DNA of 12,004 nt from DAOUAJ01 sp034433615 (GTDB taxonomy: Bacteria > Chloroflexota > Anaerolineae > DUEN01). The DNA is taken from contig DAOUAJ010000058.1 of NCBI GenBank assembly GCA_034433615.1, positions 1 to 12,004 on the forward strand, in the 5' to 3' direction. Position 1 is the stretch's first letter; each line of letters starts with the position of its first letter. Under the pieces are notes generated by a model. It saw only the letters and a program-made list of their open reading frames with translations. It was not told where the DNA came from and did no database searches. Of the stretch, positions 1 through 6,931 are shown piece by piece. The translations under genes were made by a program, and so were the position numbers.

Positions 1-287
1 ACGATGGCGGGAGTCAGCGGCTGGCCGCTGAGGCTGTCCCAGAGCAGAAAGGTTTCCCCTTGATTGTCGAAGCCCACGGCATGGATAGGGCGGTAACTCT
101 TTACAAGTGGAACCACAGCATCACGGACGCTCTGCAGGATCTCCCAGGGATCTTGTTCGACCCATCCGGGCCGGGGGAACCTGGTAGACAGTCGAACGGA
201 TCTGGTTGCCACCAGCCTGCCAGCGTCCTCGAGAATTACAGCCGTAGTCTGGGTGGTGCCCTGGTCAATCCCCAGCAGATATGCCAT
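1..287 (-). CDS. FGGY-family carbohydrate kinase, glycerol-kinase-like (N-terminal 95 residues; runs off window)
   Basis: FGGY kinases use ATP to phosphorylate a polyol or sugar in the cytoplasm. The visible N-terminus begins MAYLLGIDQGTT, the phosphate-1 motif of the ASKHA fold at residues 6-12. It continues with FPRPGWVEQDPWEIL, very close to the FPRPGWVEHDP stretch of glycerol kinases, then GFDNQGETFLLWD at about residues 75-87. Bacterial glycerol kinases have NQRE there, and the Arg-Glu pair contacts glycerol. Here Arg is Gly, so the substrate may differ. The ATG at 287 is preceded by a purine-rich AGGCAGAGGG leader and lies 10 bases after the GntR stop, so the two genes should be co-transcribed. 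The rest of the catalytic and ATPase domains lies outside the window. The family is certain; the substrate (glycerol, another polyol or a ketose) is not. Confidence 0.88.
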   Translation of the reverse strand, partial: MAYLLGIDQGTTQTTAVILEDAGRLVATRSVRLSTRFPRPGWVEQDPWEILQSVRDAVVPLVKSYRPIHAVGFDNQGETFLLWDSLSGQPLTPAI

Positions 288-297
288 CCCTCTGCCT

Positions 298-1035
298 TTA
301 CCACTCTGGTGGTCTGGAGTGTGATATAAAGCGGAAACAGTCACCTCGATAAAGATCCTTGGCGTATTCGACTATCCTTTGCTGATCATCATAGCTGGTC
401 CTTTTGATCAGCATCAGAGGTGTACCAACAGGTATGTCCAGCAACTCGGCCTCATGACGTCGCGCGACCGTGGGCTCTAACGATTGGCGAGCATGCTGGA
501 GTCGAATACCATATTCCTCTGCCAGGATAGTATAGATCGAGCGCTTCTCGAGATCATGGCGGTCGAGATGAGGGCAGCAATGAGCAGGGAAGAAGGAGTA
601 CTCCAGCGCCATCGGGATCTCGTCTGCCAGACGCAAGCGATGCACAAAATAGACGGGTTCCCCTAGCCCCACCTGAAGTGCCTGAGCGGTAGGCCGATCA
701 GCCAGCCGATATTCCAGGGTCAGCAAGCGAGCTCCGGGCTTCATGCCTTTACGCGTAATGTTTTCCGAGAAACCGATCAAAATATCTACGGGCTGCTCTA
801 TCTTAGGCTCGCTCACGAAGGTACCTTTGCCCGGCTGGCACTCGATCAGGCCCTGATCGCGCAAAGTGAGCAAGGCCTGTCGGATAGTCATGCGACTCAC
901 CGCAAGCTCCGTAGATAGCTTTCGCTCCGACGGCAGGCGATCGCCGGCTGAAAGCTCGCCCGACTGAATGCGTTTCGCGATGCTGTCCGCTATTTGTATA
1001 TACAAGGGTGGAAAACTCGAGTTCGTTCTGGCCAT
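298..1035 (-). CDS. GntR-family transcriptional regulator, HutC/UTRA subfamily
   Basis: This is a 245-residue repressor of normal family length. Residues 9-77 form the winged helix-turn-helix: PLYIQIADSIAKRIQSGEL, then LPSERKLSTELAVSRMTIRQAL (recognition region), then the wing GLIECQPGKGTFV. Residues from about 88 to 240 form the UTRA effector domain, recognisable from ENITRKGMKPGARLL and the YSFFP and YAKDLYRGD stretches; this domain binds a small ligand, usually a sugar, sugar phosphate or amino acid derivative. The ATG at 1035 is preferred. An in-frame GTG at 1056 would add seven residues but has no ribosome binding site, whereas GGTGAAGTGAG precedes the ATG. The gene leads a minus-strand operon with the FGGY kinase and is divergent from the ABC importer. 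It probably regulates both directions and itself through the two operators at 1233-1246 and 1499-1512. The ligand is unknown. Confidence 0.93.
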   Translation of the reverse strand: MARTNSSFPPLYIQIADSIAKRIQSGELSAGDRLPSERKLSTELAVSRMTIRQALLTLRDQGLIECQPGKGTFVSEPKIEQPVDILIGFSENITRKGMKPGARLLTLEYRLADRPTAQALQVGLGEPVYFVHRLRLADEIPMALEYSFFPAHCCPHLDRHDLEKRSIYTILAEEYGIRLQHARQSLEPTVARRHEAELLDIPVGTPLMLIKRTSYDDQQRIVEYAKDLYRGDCFRFISHSRPPEW

Positions 1036-1150
1036 CAAACTCACTTCACCATCCACGTGATCTAAGCCTGTTCTCGACAGTCAGAATTGAGAGTGAACAA
1101 ACACAACAGTCTCTTCCTTGGCTTGCCCATCTCAAGGCTTGCTCAAGCAT

Positions 1151-1179
1151 ATTTGAGCTCATTTTATCCTATATGTCAA
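1151..1179 (-). promoter_or_regulatory. Possible second promoter for the GntR/kinase operon
   Basis: On the minus strand there is a perfect -35 TTGACA (1179-1174), a 17-base spacer and TCAAAT (1156-1151), a 4/6 match to the -10 consensus. The predicted start is near 1144, giving a leader of about 110 nt before the regulator ATG. The -10 lies inside the inverted repeat GCTCAA-N6-TTGAGC (1141-1158), which could bind another protein. The good -35 is offset by the weaker -10, so this is less certain than the upstream promoter. Confidence 0.45.
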
Positions 1180-1232
1180 GTTCTTGAGACGACCTCTTGT
1201 TCTATGTCGAAAACAGGTTCAAGTGGCATAGT

Positions 1233-1246
1233 GGTATATACCATAA
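1233..1246. promoter_or_regulatory. Putative GntR/HutC operator, copy 1
   Basis: GGTATATACCATAA contains a perfect 12-base palindrome, TGGTATATACCA (1232-1243), which fits the GTnTAnAC consensus known for HutC-subfamily GntR regulators. It matches copy 2 (1499-1512) at 13 of 14 positions. It overlaps the predicted start point of the minus-strand promoter, the position expected for autorepression by the adjacent regulator. Confidence 0.72.
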
Positions 1247-1275
1247 ATTATACGACAGATTTTTCTACTTGGCAA
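1247..1275 (-). promoter_or_regulatory. Promoter of the GntR/kinase operon
   Basis: Reading on the minus strand: -35 TTGCCA (1275-1270, 5/6 match), 17-base spacer, -10 TATAAT (1252-1247, 6/6 match). Transcription should start around 1240, inside the operator palindrome at 1232-1243. A bound repressor would therefore block promoter opening, which fits negative autoregulation of the regulator/kinase operon. Confidence 0.7.
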
Positions 1276-1456
1276 GATTGTCTGGGCTAAAAATGCGTGC
1301 TAACAGCCATTCTTTGCCGTTCTCTCACCAATTTACGGCCTTAGATGCTTGGTCACTGAGCTGTGGAGGGTAGCACAAGCCCTAACCAAGCCTTTGAAAT
1401 TGCGTTATAAGCAGTGAACTGGCCCGCTGTAGACCCAATTTCGGCGTAAAAAGGGC

Positions 1457-1485
1457 TTGACAAATCCTGAAGTTTGTAGTAGAAT
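1457..1485 (+). promoter_or_regulatory. Promoter of the ABC importer operon
   Basis: A perfect -35 TTGACA (1457-1462), a 17-base spacer and TAGAAT (1480-1485, 5/6 match to TATAAT) form a near-consensus housekeeping promoter. Transcription should begin near 1492, about seven bases before operator copy 2, leaving a leader of about 237 nt before the lipoprotein ATG. Such a strong promoter next to an operator fits repression lifted by substrate. Confidence 0.78.
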
Positions 1486-1498
1486 CTGAAAAGTAGAA

Positions 1499-1512
1499 GG
1501 TCTATACCATAA
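1499..1512. promoter_or_regulatory. Putative GntR/HutC operator, copy 2
   Basis: GGTCTATACCATAA carries GTCTATAC, a match to the HutC-type GTnTAnAC consensus, and differs from copy 1 at one base in 14. It lies about +8 to +21 relative to the predicted importer transcription start, where a bound repressor would block initiation or escape. A further ATACCA half-site follows at 1512-1517. Confidence 0.72.
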
Positions 1513-1716
1513 TACCACTCAACTAAGGCATCAGATCATCCCGGCTTGCAGCGCCTTCTGACTAGCTCGACAGTATCACAATCACATTAGACTGGGATCT
1601 TTTTCCCGGTACCTCGTGGAAAGGGGGTGATTGCTCTGGCTGGCGACAGACGTGTTCCATCTGAGTGTTATCCTCTCTAGTCTAGTAGAAAATCCGAGTT
1701 TCTTTCCAGAACAGAA

Positions 1717-1723
1717 AGGAAGG
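1717..1723 (+). promoter_or_regulatory. Ribosome binding site of the lipoprotein gene
   Basis: AGGAAGG lies five bases before the ATG at 1729 and fixes that start. CTTTC (1702-1706) could pair with GAAAG (1714-1718), which partly overlaps the site, but the stem is too short to claim as a control element. Confidence 0.75.
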
Positions 1724-1728
1724 TCAAA

Positions 1729-3063
1729 ATGAAGCCAGAGAAAATCACACGAAGGGATCTCCTACGTCTGGTTGGCGCAATGGGCGGAGCCTCGCTGTTG
1801 GCCAGTTGTGCGCCCATGCCTGTAGCTCCTGCTCCCGCTGCCGCCCCCGCTGTGCAACCTGCCGCCGCCGCTCCGCAGTGGGACCTGACGAACCCCAAGA
1901 CGGTGGGGTTGGCTCTACGGGCTGAAGGTGCAGAGGTGAGTATCTCCAGTTGGGGCTTTTCAGGCTTGCCGGAAACGCACTTCATCCCCAGGTTTGCGGA
2001 ATATACTAAGAAGCTTTACGGCGTGGCAGTCAAACTGAACTGGGTTACAGGTGTCTTTGACACAGCCTTGCGTGAGCTGCCCGTGGCCGGCAAGACCGTC
2101 GCTGACATCGGCCTGGATGTGATTGACAAGGAGGAGGAATCCTTTGACGCTGCTATGGCCCTGAACTGGTACGAGCCGGTAAATATGGACCCCTATAAGC
2201 CTCTGTTGCCCAACTTGGAGGATGTGGAAGAGCCCTATCTCTTCAGAGGGCCTGAGGAGAACGGCGGCAACATCTACGGCGTGGTGTACCAGGGCTATGA
2301 GTGGCTGCAGGCCATCTTGCGCAAAGACAAGGTAGACGTCAACAACTACACGGACTGGACCGATCTGTCTCGGCCAGAACTGGAGGACAAGATCATTGAC
2401 TATCCCTTCAACGACCAGCGAGGCCATTTTGTCTTCGCCGGCTTCGTCAACGAGCTGGTTAAGAAGGGCAAGGTCCCCGGGCCCACCTGGTCGCAGCCGG
2501 CCTGGGAGGGGGCGCTTCAGTGGTGGAAAGATAACAACATGGAGACCCAGATCCACAAATGGGGCGATATCGGCAACGACCCAACGATGCGCCTGATGCT
2601 GCAGACCGGCGAGGCCTGGGCTGCCTGTACCTGGGGCGTCTACACTCGCGAGCTCCTGGGCACTGATTGGAACAAACGCGATGACGTGCTCTGGCCCTTC
2701 TATCCGAAGTCGGGCATTATCTCTGATCGTGAGACTATGTGCGCGGTGCGAGGAGCCAAGCATCCTGTGGCTGCCCGTATTCTCATTAACTGGATGCTCA
2801 GCACCGAGTTTAACACCGCTGGCTGGTATAAGGAAGACCCCGCAGGGGAAGCGATCAACCACTGGGGTGTCACGGAATCGCAATTTCTGGTTACCTATGC
2901 TGGCGGCGTCCGTCCCGAACATCGCCGGTTGATCCCTGATTGGGCCAAAGCCTATCACCCGAAGGATCCCGGGAGCCTGATCGTGACGGTAGACTGGAAG
3001 TGGTACAACCAAAACGCCGAATGGATCTCCAAGACTTACGAGAAGATTGTGCTCGGTAAGTAG
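1729..3063 (+). CDS. ABC transporter substrate-binding lipoprotein (Pot-like importer), Tat-type signal
   Basis: This 444-residue protein is the ligand-capturing component of the importer encoded downstream. The N-terminus has a twin-arginine stretch, TRRDLLRLVG (residues 7-16), a short hydrophobic run, and a lipobox SLLASC with lipidated Cys27, so it is probably a folded Tat-exported lipoprotein anchored outside the cytoplasmic membrane. An Ala/Pro-rich tether (about 28-50) precedes the mature domain. The rest is soluble and Trp/Tyr-rich (for example WGFSG at 75-79), as in class II binding proteins for sugars, polyols or polyamines. Length is slightly above the usual 340-420. It is first in the operon, three bases before the permease gene. 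The permeases and ATPase are closest in style to spermidine/putrescine systems, but the neighbouring kinase argues for a polyol or carbohydrate. I cannot assign the ligand from sequence. Confidence 0.88.
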   Translation: MKPEKITRRDLLRLVGAMGGASLLASCAPMPVAPAPAAAPAVQPAAAAPQWDLTNPKTVGLALRAEGAEVSISSWGFSGLPETHFIPRFAEYTKKLYGVAVKLNWVTGVFDTALRELPVAGKTVADIGLDVIDKEEESFDAAMALNWYEPVNMDPYKPLLPNLEDVEEPYLFRGPEENGGNIYGVVYQGYEWLQAILRKDKVDVNNYTDWTDLSRPELEDKIIDYPFNDQRGHFVFAGFVNELVKKGKVPGPTWSQPAWEGALQWWKDNNMETQIHKWGDIGNDPTMRLMLQTGEAWAACTWGVYTRELLGTDWNKRDDVLWPFYPKSGIISDRETMCAVRGAKHPVAARILINWMLSTEFNTAGWYKEDPAGEAINHWGVTESQFLVTYAGGVRPEHRRLIPDWAKAYHPKDPGSLIVTVDWKWYNQNAEWISKTYEKIVLGK

Positions 3064-3066
3064 CCC

Positions 3067-4011
3067 ATGGCAGCATCACGAGAGCAAGTTGGCAGTCCCA
3101 CACGTGCGGGGGAGTACAGCCTCCCCCGCACAATTTCGGTCAGAAACCGCATCAAAGCCTGGTTGCGCCAGAACGGGAGCACATGGCTGCTCCTGGCACC
3201 GCTGTTGATCTACATGCTCGTGGTTTTCGCGGCCCCCATGGCCTTCCAGGTGGCCTTTGCGTTCTTCCAACGCGAGCTGATCAAGGGGGTCCTCTGGGTT
3301 CCCAAACCGGCCTTCAGCCTGGAAAACTTCGTCCGGGTTTTTAGCGAGTCCGCCTACCGCTTCAGCCTGATCTGGACGGTGGGAATTGCGTTTGTCACCA
3401 CAGCCGCCAACGTGATCCTGGCCTTGCCAGTGGCCTATCTCCTGGCCCGTATGCGGGTCTGGGGACGAAATCTGATCGAGCTTTCCTTCCTGTTGCCGAT
3501 CTTCGGTGAGATCTTTACCATCTACGCCCTGGCCTACGCGCTGGCCCCCCAGGGCCCACTGAACTGGCTACTCATGAAACTGCACCTGATCAAGGAGCCC
3601 CTGGCTTTTGTCGGCTCATCCCTCGCCGTGATCCTGTGGATGTCGTTACCGACGCTTTCTGTCCTGCTCATCCGCAGTGCCTTCGCTGGCGTAGATGTAG
3701 TGTATGAAGAGGCGGCCCAGACGATGGGTGCAAGCTGGTTGCAGACATTCTTCAAGGTCACGGTGCCCCTGGCGAAAAATGGCATCGTCGGCACCTTCCT
3801 GTTGGGGGTTTCTGGTGCGGTGGGGGCTTATACCATTCCGCTGGTGCTGGTTGGCCCTTATAACGACTGGCTGGCGAACAAAATCCAGCGGGAGGTGTCA
3901 CCCTACTTCAACTACCCTATGGCCTCTGCCCTGGGTGTCATGATGACCGTGATCTGCGTGATCCTCATGTATTTTTACCTGGGAACTCAGGAACAGGGAG
4001 GCGAGCGGTGA
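3067..4011 (+). CDS. ABC transporter permease, PotB-like
   Basis: This 314-residue inner-membrane subunit forms half of the translocation channel. After about 35 cytoplasmic residues there are six hydrophobic segments, at roughly 40-66, 99-127, 135-160, 178-205, 238-263 and 284-306. The EAA loop that docks on the ATPase is clear at 213-235 (YEEAAQTMGASWLQTFF, ending VTVPL). The ATG at 3067 follows the lipoprotein stop by three bases. Its ribosome binding site is poor (GGTAAG overlapping the stop), suggesting translational coupling. The 3' end overlaps the next permease start by four bases (GTGA at 4008-4011). It is most like permease subunit 1 of spermidine/putrescine or iron/thiamine-type importers. 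Confidence 0.92.
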   Translation: MAASREQVGSPTRAGEYSLPRTISVRNRIKAWLRQNGSTWLLLAPLLIYMLVVFAAPMAFQVAFAFFQRELIKGVLWVPKPAFSLENFVRVFSESAYRFSLIWTVGIAFVTTAANVILALPVAYLLARMRVWGRNLIELSFLLPIFGEIFTIYALAYALAPQGPLNWLLMKLHLIKEPLAFVGSSLAVILWMSLPTLSVLLIRSAFAGVDVVYEEAAQTMGASWLQTFFKVTVPLAKNGIVGTFLLGVSGAVGAYTIPLVLVGPYNDWLANKIQREVSPYFNYPMASALGVMMTVICVILMYFYLGTQEQGGER

Positions 4012-4805
4012 AACTGCCCCGTGCCTTGGTCGTTGTTTTGAATGTTTATGCCCTTCTGTTGGCCGCCTTTCTCACCTGGCCTGTCCTGCAAATTGTGCTG
4101 ACATCCTTCACTTCGGATGTGGTCTTCCCGCCACGCCACTGGTCTACCAATGCATTCAGAGAAGTCCTCTGGCCAGGCTATCTGAAATCGTTGATCCTCA
4201 GCCTGCAACTCGGGTTGTGGGTCGTGGTGCTGTTGCTGGTGACCTGCCTGCCGGCTGCCTATGCGATGGAACGGAGGCGCTTCACAGGCCGGGCGCTGTT
4301 ATCAGTGGTCATCTTCGTGCCCATCATCTTCCCCACGGTGACCTACGCTTCGGCCATCAAGGTCTATGTGTTCATGTTCTTCAATGAACTGCGCGGCACA
4401 TTCTTGCTGACCGTGGTGGGCACCGCCATGTGGGCCATCCCCCTGGTGATGCGCTCCATTCAGAGCTCACTGGCCACGGTGGACCCGGTCTATGAAGAGG
4501 CAGCGCTGGTGATGGGTGCGTCGCCCCTGCACACTTTTATCAGGATCACCCTGCCTTTGATCGCCCCAGGGTTGCTGACCGCGGCCATGATCGGTTTCAC
4601 TTCAGCGGCTACGGCTTTTACAGTCCCCTACATTCTGGGGGCTAAGGAGCCAACAGTTTCCATGTACATCTTCCGCGATGTGAGCAAGCTGGGGTTTCCA
4701 CCTTGGATTGCCGTGGAAGTGCTCGCCATGGAAGCTGTAGTCCTGGGTGCCGTGCAGGTGTTGTATTTCGTTTTCCGGAGACAGTTCCGAGGGATCTTTG
4801 CCTAG
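4008..4805 (+). CDS. ABC transporter permease, PotC-like
   Basis: This 265-residue partner permease is of usual length. Hydrophobic segments lie at about 8-30, 60-86, 96-126, 132-152, 183-211 and 233-256. The EAA loop is at 162-184 (YEEAALVMGASPLHTF, ending RITLPL). Translation starts at GTG 4008, within a GTGA overlap with the preceding stop. GGGAGG at 3996-4001 is a good ribosome binding site inside the upstream gene, which supports coupled expression and equal subunit amounts. It pairs with the product of 3067-4011 to form a heterodimeric channel. Confidence 0.92.
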   Translation: MKLPRALVVVLNVYALLLAAFLTWPVLQIVLTSFTSDVVFPPRHWSTNAFREVLWPGYLKSLILSLQLGLWVVVLLLVTCLPAAYAMERRRFTGRALLSVVIFVPIIFPTVTYASAIKVYVFMFFNELRGTFLLTVVGTAMWAIPLVMRSIQSSLATVDPVYEEAALVMGASPLHTFIRITLPLIAPGLLTAAMIGFTSAATAFTVPYILGAKEPTVSMYIFRDVSKLGFPPWIAVEVLAMEAVVLGAVQVLYFVFRRQFRGIFA

Positions 4806-4817
4806 GGGTGAGATCTC

Positions 4818-5954
4818 ATGGCTGATATACGTACTACAGGTTTAGTCAAGCGCTTCGACAGTGTCGCAGCGGTGGATCATGTGGATCTGGAGATCCGAGA
4901 AGGTTCGCTGACGGCAATCCTGGGGCCATCTGGCTGCGGGAAGACTACCCTGCTTCGCTGTATCGCCGGTCTGCTGGAACCTGATGAGGGGCGCATCTTC
5001 ATTGGCGGCAAAGATGTCACCTATATGCCACCTTTCAAGCGGAATCTGGGGTTTGTCTTTCAACGACCGGCGATGTTCCCACATATGAGCGTATACCAGA
5101 ACATCGCCTGGGCGCTGCAATTACGTAAATGGCCTAAACACACCATAAAGAACCGCGTGGAAGAGATGATCCACCTTGTGCGCTTAGAGGGCCTAGAAAA
5201 TCGTACTTTCCGCCAGCTTTCCGGAGGTCAGGCCCAACGCGTAGTCATTGCACGAGCGCTGGCTCCGCAGCCCGATGTCCTGCTCCTGGATGAACCTCTC
5301 AGCCAGTTGGATGCGAAGCTGCGCGATGAGTTGAAGCTGGAGATCGCCGAGATCCATCGCCGAACGGGGTGTACTACGTTATTGGTGACCCACGATCAAG
5401 GAGAGGCTTTGACAATCGCCGATAACGTGTTGCTCATGTATGGTGGCAAGATCGTTCAGGAGGGAAGCCCACTTGATCTGTATCGCTACCCGCGCACCCT
5501 GTTCAGTGCTGACTTCATCGGCACGAACAACTTTCTTGCCGGCATGGTGAAGGAGGCCGGATCCCAAACAGTGGTGCAGTTGGAGGGGAGTGATACGACC
5601 ATTCGAACGATGCAGCGCCCAGACAGTGTTGGCATCAGCACCCCGGTGTGGGTTTGCGTTCGAGCGGATGACATAGACATTGTTGATGAGGACCAACGCA
5701 GCAAATATAGCAATGTCGTCACGGCGACCATTGAGCGCGCCTTGCTCACTGGTGGGACGGTCATTGTCCAAGCGAGCATAGGGAGTGCCAAGCTGAGAAT
5801 CCACGCGGGCGGCAGCAGGCGGTTTGAACTCCTGGGATGTGAGGGCAAACAAATCTTGTGCGCCCTGAGCAACATCAGCCTGATTCCTCGTACAGATGAA
5901 TTCGCACCGTTCGTTGGGAAGACAGACTTGACTACCAATCCTTCGCGCCGGTGA
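4818..5954 (+). CDS. ABC transporter ATP-binding protein, PotA/UgpC-like with C-terminal regulatory domain
   Basis: This 378-residue cytoplasmic ATPase powers the importer as a dimer. All catalytic elements are intact: Walker A GPSGCGKT (36-43), Q-loop Gln82 (FVFQRPAMFP), signature LSGGQ (134-138), Walker B VLLLDEP (154-160), D-loop SQLD (162-165) and switch His192 (LVTHDQ). Residues from about 235 to 355 form a TOBE/OB-like C-terminal extension, as in PotA, UgpC and MalK-type ATPases, where it can carry regulatory sites. The gene starts 12 bases after the second permease, with GGGGTGAG as ribosome binding site. It is last in the operon and is followed by the hairpin at 5973-6006. Subfamily similarity alone does not separate polyamine from carbohydrate import. 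Confidence 0.94.
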   Translation: MADIRTTGLVKRFDSVAAVDHVDLEIREGSLTAILGPSGCGKTTLLRCIAGLLEPDEGRIFIGGKDVTYMPPFKRNLGFVFQRPAMFPHMSVYQNIAWALQLRKWPKHTIKNRVEEMIHLVRLEGLENRTFRQLSGGQAQRVVIARALAPQPDVLLLDEPLSQLDAKLRDELKLEIAEIHRRTGCTTLLVTHDQGEALTIADNVLLMYGGKIVQEGSPLDLYRYPRTLFSADFIGTNNFLAGMVKEAGSQTVVQLEGSDTTIRTMQRPDSVGISTPVWVCVRADDIDIVDEDQRSKYSNVVTATIERALLTGGTVIVQASIGSAKLRIHAGGSRRFELLGCEGKQILCALSNISLIPRTDEFAPFVGKTDLTTNPSRR

Positions 5955-5972
5955 AGCCTCGTCTAATAATCG

Positions 5973-6006
5973 AGCAGAGGGGGGACCATACTGGTCCCCC
6001 TCTGCT
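5973..6006. terminator. Bidirectional hairpin terminator between convergent operons
   Basis: The left arm (5973-5988, AGCAGAGGGGGGACCA) pairs with the right arm (5992-6006, TGGTCCCCCTCTGCT): 15 base pairs with one bulged G and a TAC loop. On the plus strand it is followed by ATTTAT rather than a long T run; on the minus strand by a mixed CGATTATTAG stretch. It starts 19 bases after the ATPase stop and ends 38 bases before the PHP gene stop, so it can serve both transcripts. Confidence 0.82.
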
Positions 6007-6043
6007 ATTTATCCTCCGTAGCTATTGGTTCTCAGGAGGAAGT

Positions 6044-6931
6044 TCACGTGAAAAACACCGGGTTCGTCCAGGCCGCGTGACCCTGGGCATCTACGCACTC
6101 GACGCGCAAGTAGAATTCGTGCCCCTTGAGCCGATATTCGGCCTCGGTGATCGTCCCTCCCGGCACCGCGCGGCGCTGAAACCCCCACTGGGAATGCCCT
6201 ATGAAGTTGATGGCCGCCACCGGCGAGCAGCGCACCCAGGCGACCCCGTTTTCCACCCGAAAGTCATAAATCTCCGGGCCGCTGGAGGAATAGAACGCTC
6301 CTTCTTTCATCGCCTGTAGAATAGCCCCCTCCTCCAGCCTTTCACTCTTCACCCATACCCAGCCACCTGCCGCATCGTCGTTAATGCCATGGGTGTCATC
6401 CACAGCAAAGCCCCACCAACGCTTGCCTCGTACCAGGATGTCGTCCCAGTGCACTGTGGCCAGGCCCTTGCCCAGATCGGTTTGGGCAGAAGTGTTGAAA
6501 ATCTCCAGGCCGGCCAGCCACTTGAGGGGCAGGATCTCCGTGAACACCATACCTGACCAATACGGATGGGCGAGAATCAGCAGGGAACCGGCTTCCGCCC
6601 ACCGGTCAATGGCTTCCTGGATGGGGGCCTGAGGGGGGACGCGCACCATCTGGCGTATCCCTACAATAACCACATGGTACGTCTGCCCTATCTCATTGTG
6701 GCCGTGGCTCACCTCCACGGCGGGGATATTCAGAAACCCGTCGTCGCTCAGTCCTGAAAGATCGGTGATGATGTCGTGATCTGTCACGGCCAGGAAGTGG
6801 TAGCCATGCTGGCGATGAAATGCGATGCTTTCGGCAGGCGACAACCGCCCGTCGGAACAGGTCGTGTGCACATGTAGCGCGCCTTTGTACCAGGAACCAG
6901 GCATCAGGAACGGATTGGCATTGAATATCAT
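6044..6931 (-). CDS. PHP-domain metal-dependent phosphoesterase
   Basis: PHP proteins hydrolyse phosphoester bonds using two or three bound metals. This 295-residue protein shows the expected ligands: HVH and CSDG (His20, His22, Asp27), VTDHD (Asp51, His52), AVEVSHG (Glu73), LAHPYW (His122) and AVDDTHG (Asp179, His181). A beta-rich C-terminal part (about 215-295) follows and resembles the accessory domain of stand-alone bacterial PHP hydrolases. No signal peptide is seen, so it is probably cytoplasmic. The ATG at 6931 overlaps the GDPD stop as ATGA and has GGAGG at 6937-6941. An upstream in-frame ATG at 6943 lacks such a site. It is third in the hydrolase-GDPD-PHP operon. The substrate is unknown; a phosphomonoester released by the GDPD homologue is one possibility. 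Confidence 0.88.
   Translation of the reverse strand: MIFNANPFLMPGSWYKGALHVHTTCSDGRLSPAESIAFHRQHGYHFLAVTDHDIITDLSGLSDDGFLNIPAVEVSHGHNEIGQTYHVVIVGIRQMVRVPPQAPIQEAIDRWAEAGSLLILAHPYWSGMVFTEILPLKWLAGLEIFNTSAQTDLGKGLATVHWDDILVRGKRWWGFAVDDTHGINDDAAGGWVWVKSERLEEGAILQAMKEGAFYSSSGPEIYDFRVENGVAWVRCSPVAAINFIGHSQWGFQRRAVPGGTITEAEYRLKGHEFYLRVECVDAQGHAAWTNPVFFT

Larger units (their letters stand above)
1036..1728. other. Divergent intergenic control region (no gene seen)
   Basis: This 693-base gap separates the regulator/kinase operon from the importer operon and is visibly more AT-rich than the flanking genes. It holds two predicted minus-strand promoters (1247-1275 and 1151-1179), one plus-strand promoter (1457-1485) and two copies of a GntR-type operator. 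From the predicted starts, both mRNAs have long untranslated leaders: about 205 nt in front of the regulator (about 110 nt from the second promoter) and about 237 nt in front of the lipoprotein. Between 1276 and 1456 I see only weak dyads, for example GCTTGGT at 1347-1353 with ACCAAGC at 1385-1391. A 67-codon open frame at 1087-1290 has no ribosome binding site and crosses the promoters, so I do not call it a gene. I recognise no riboswitch family. Confidence 0.7.

Noticed and set aside
60..329. 89-codon plus-strand open frame at the left edge
   Set aside because: It is antisense to the FGGY kinase N-terminus, whose motifs are unambiguous.
1036..1056. GTG start at 1056 for the GntR regulator
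   Set aside because: No ribosome binding site precedes it; the ATG at 1035 gives a standard family N-terminus directly before the winged helix.
1087..1290. 67-codon plus-strand open frame in the intergenic control region
   Set aside because: It has no ribosome binding site, crosses both minus promoters and operator copy 1, and its product matches no family I know.
1492..1728. Riboswitch or T-box in the importer leader
   Set aside because: I looked for the conserved cores of common classes and found none; only short, poorly supported stems are present.
1960..3012. 350-codon open frame on the minus strand across the lipoprotein gene
   Set aside because: It is fully antisense to a clear binding-protein gene, has no recognisable domain and no ribosome binding site, and is explained by the codon use of the sense gene.
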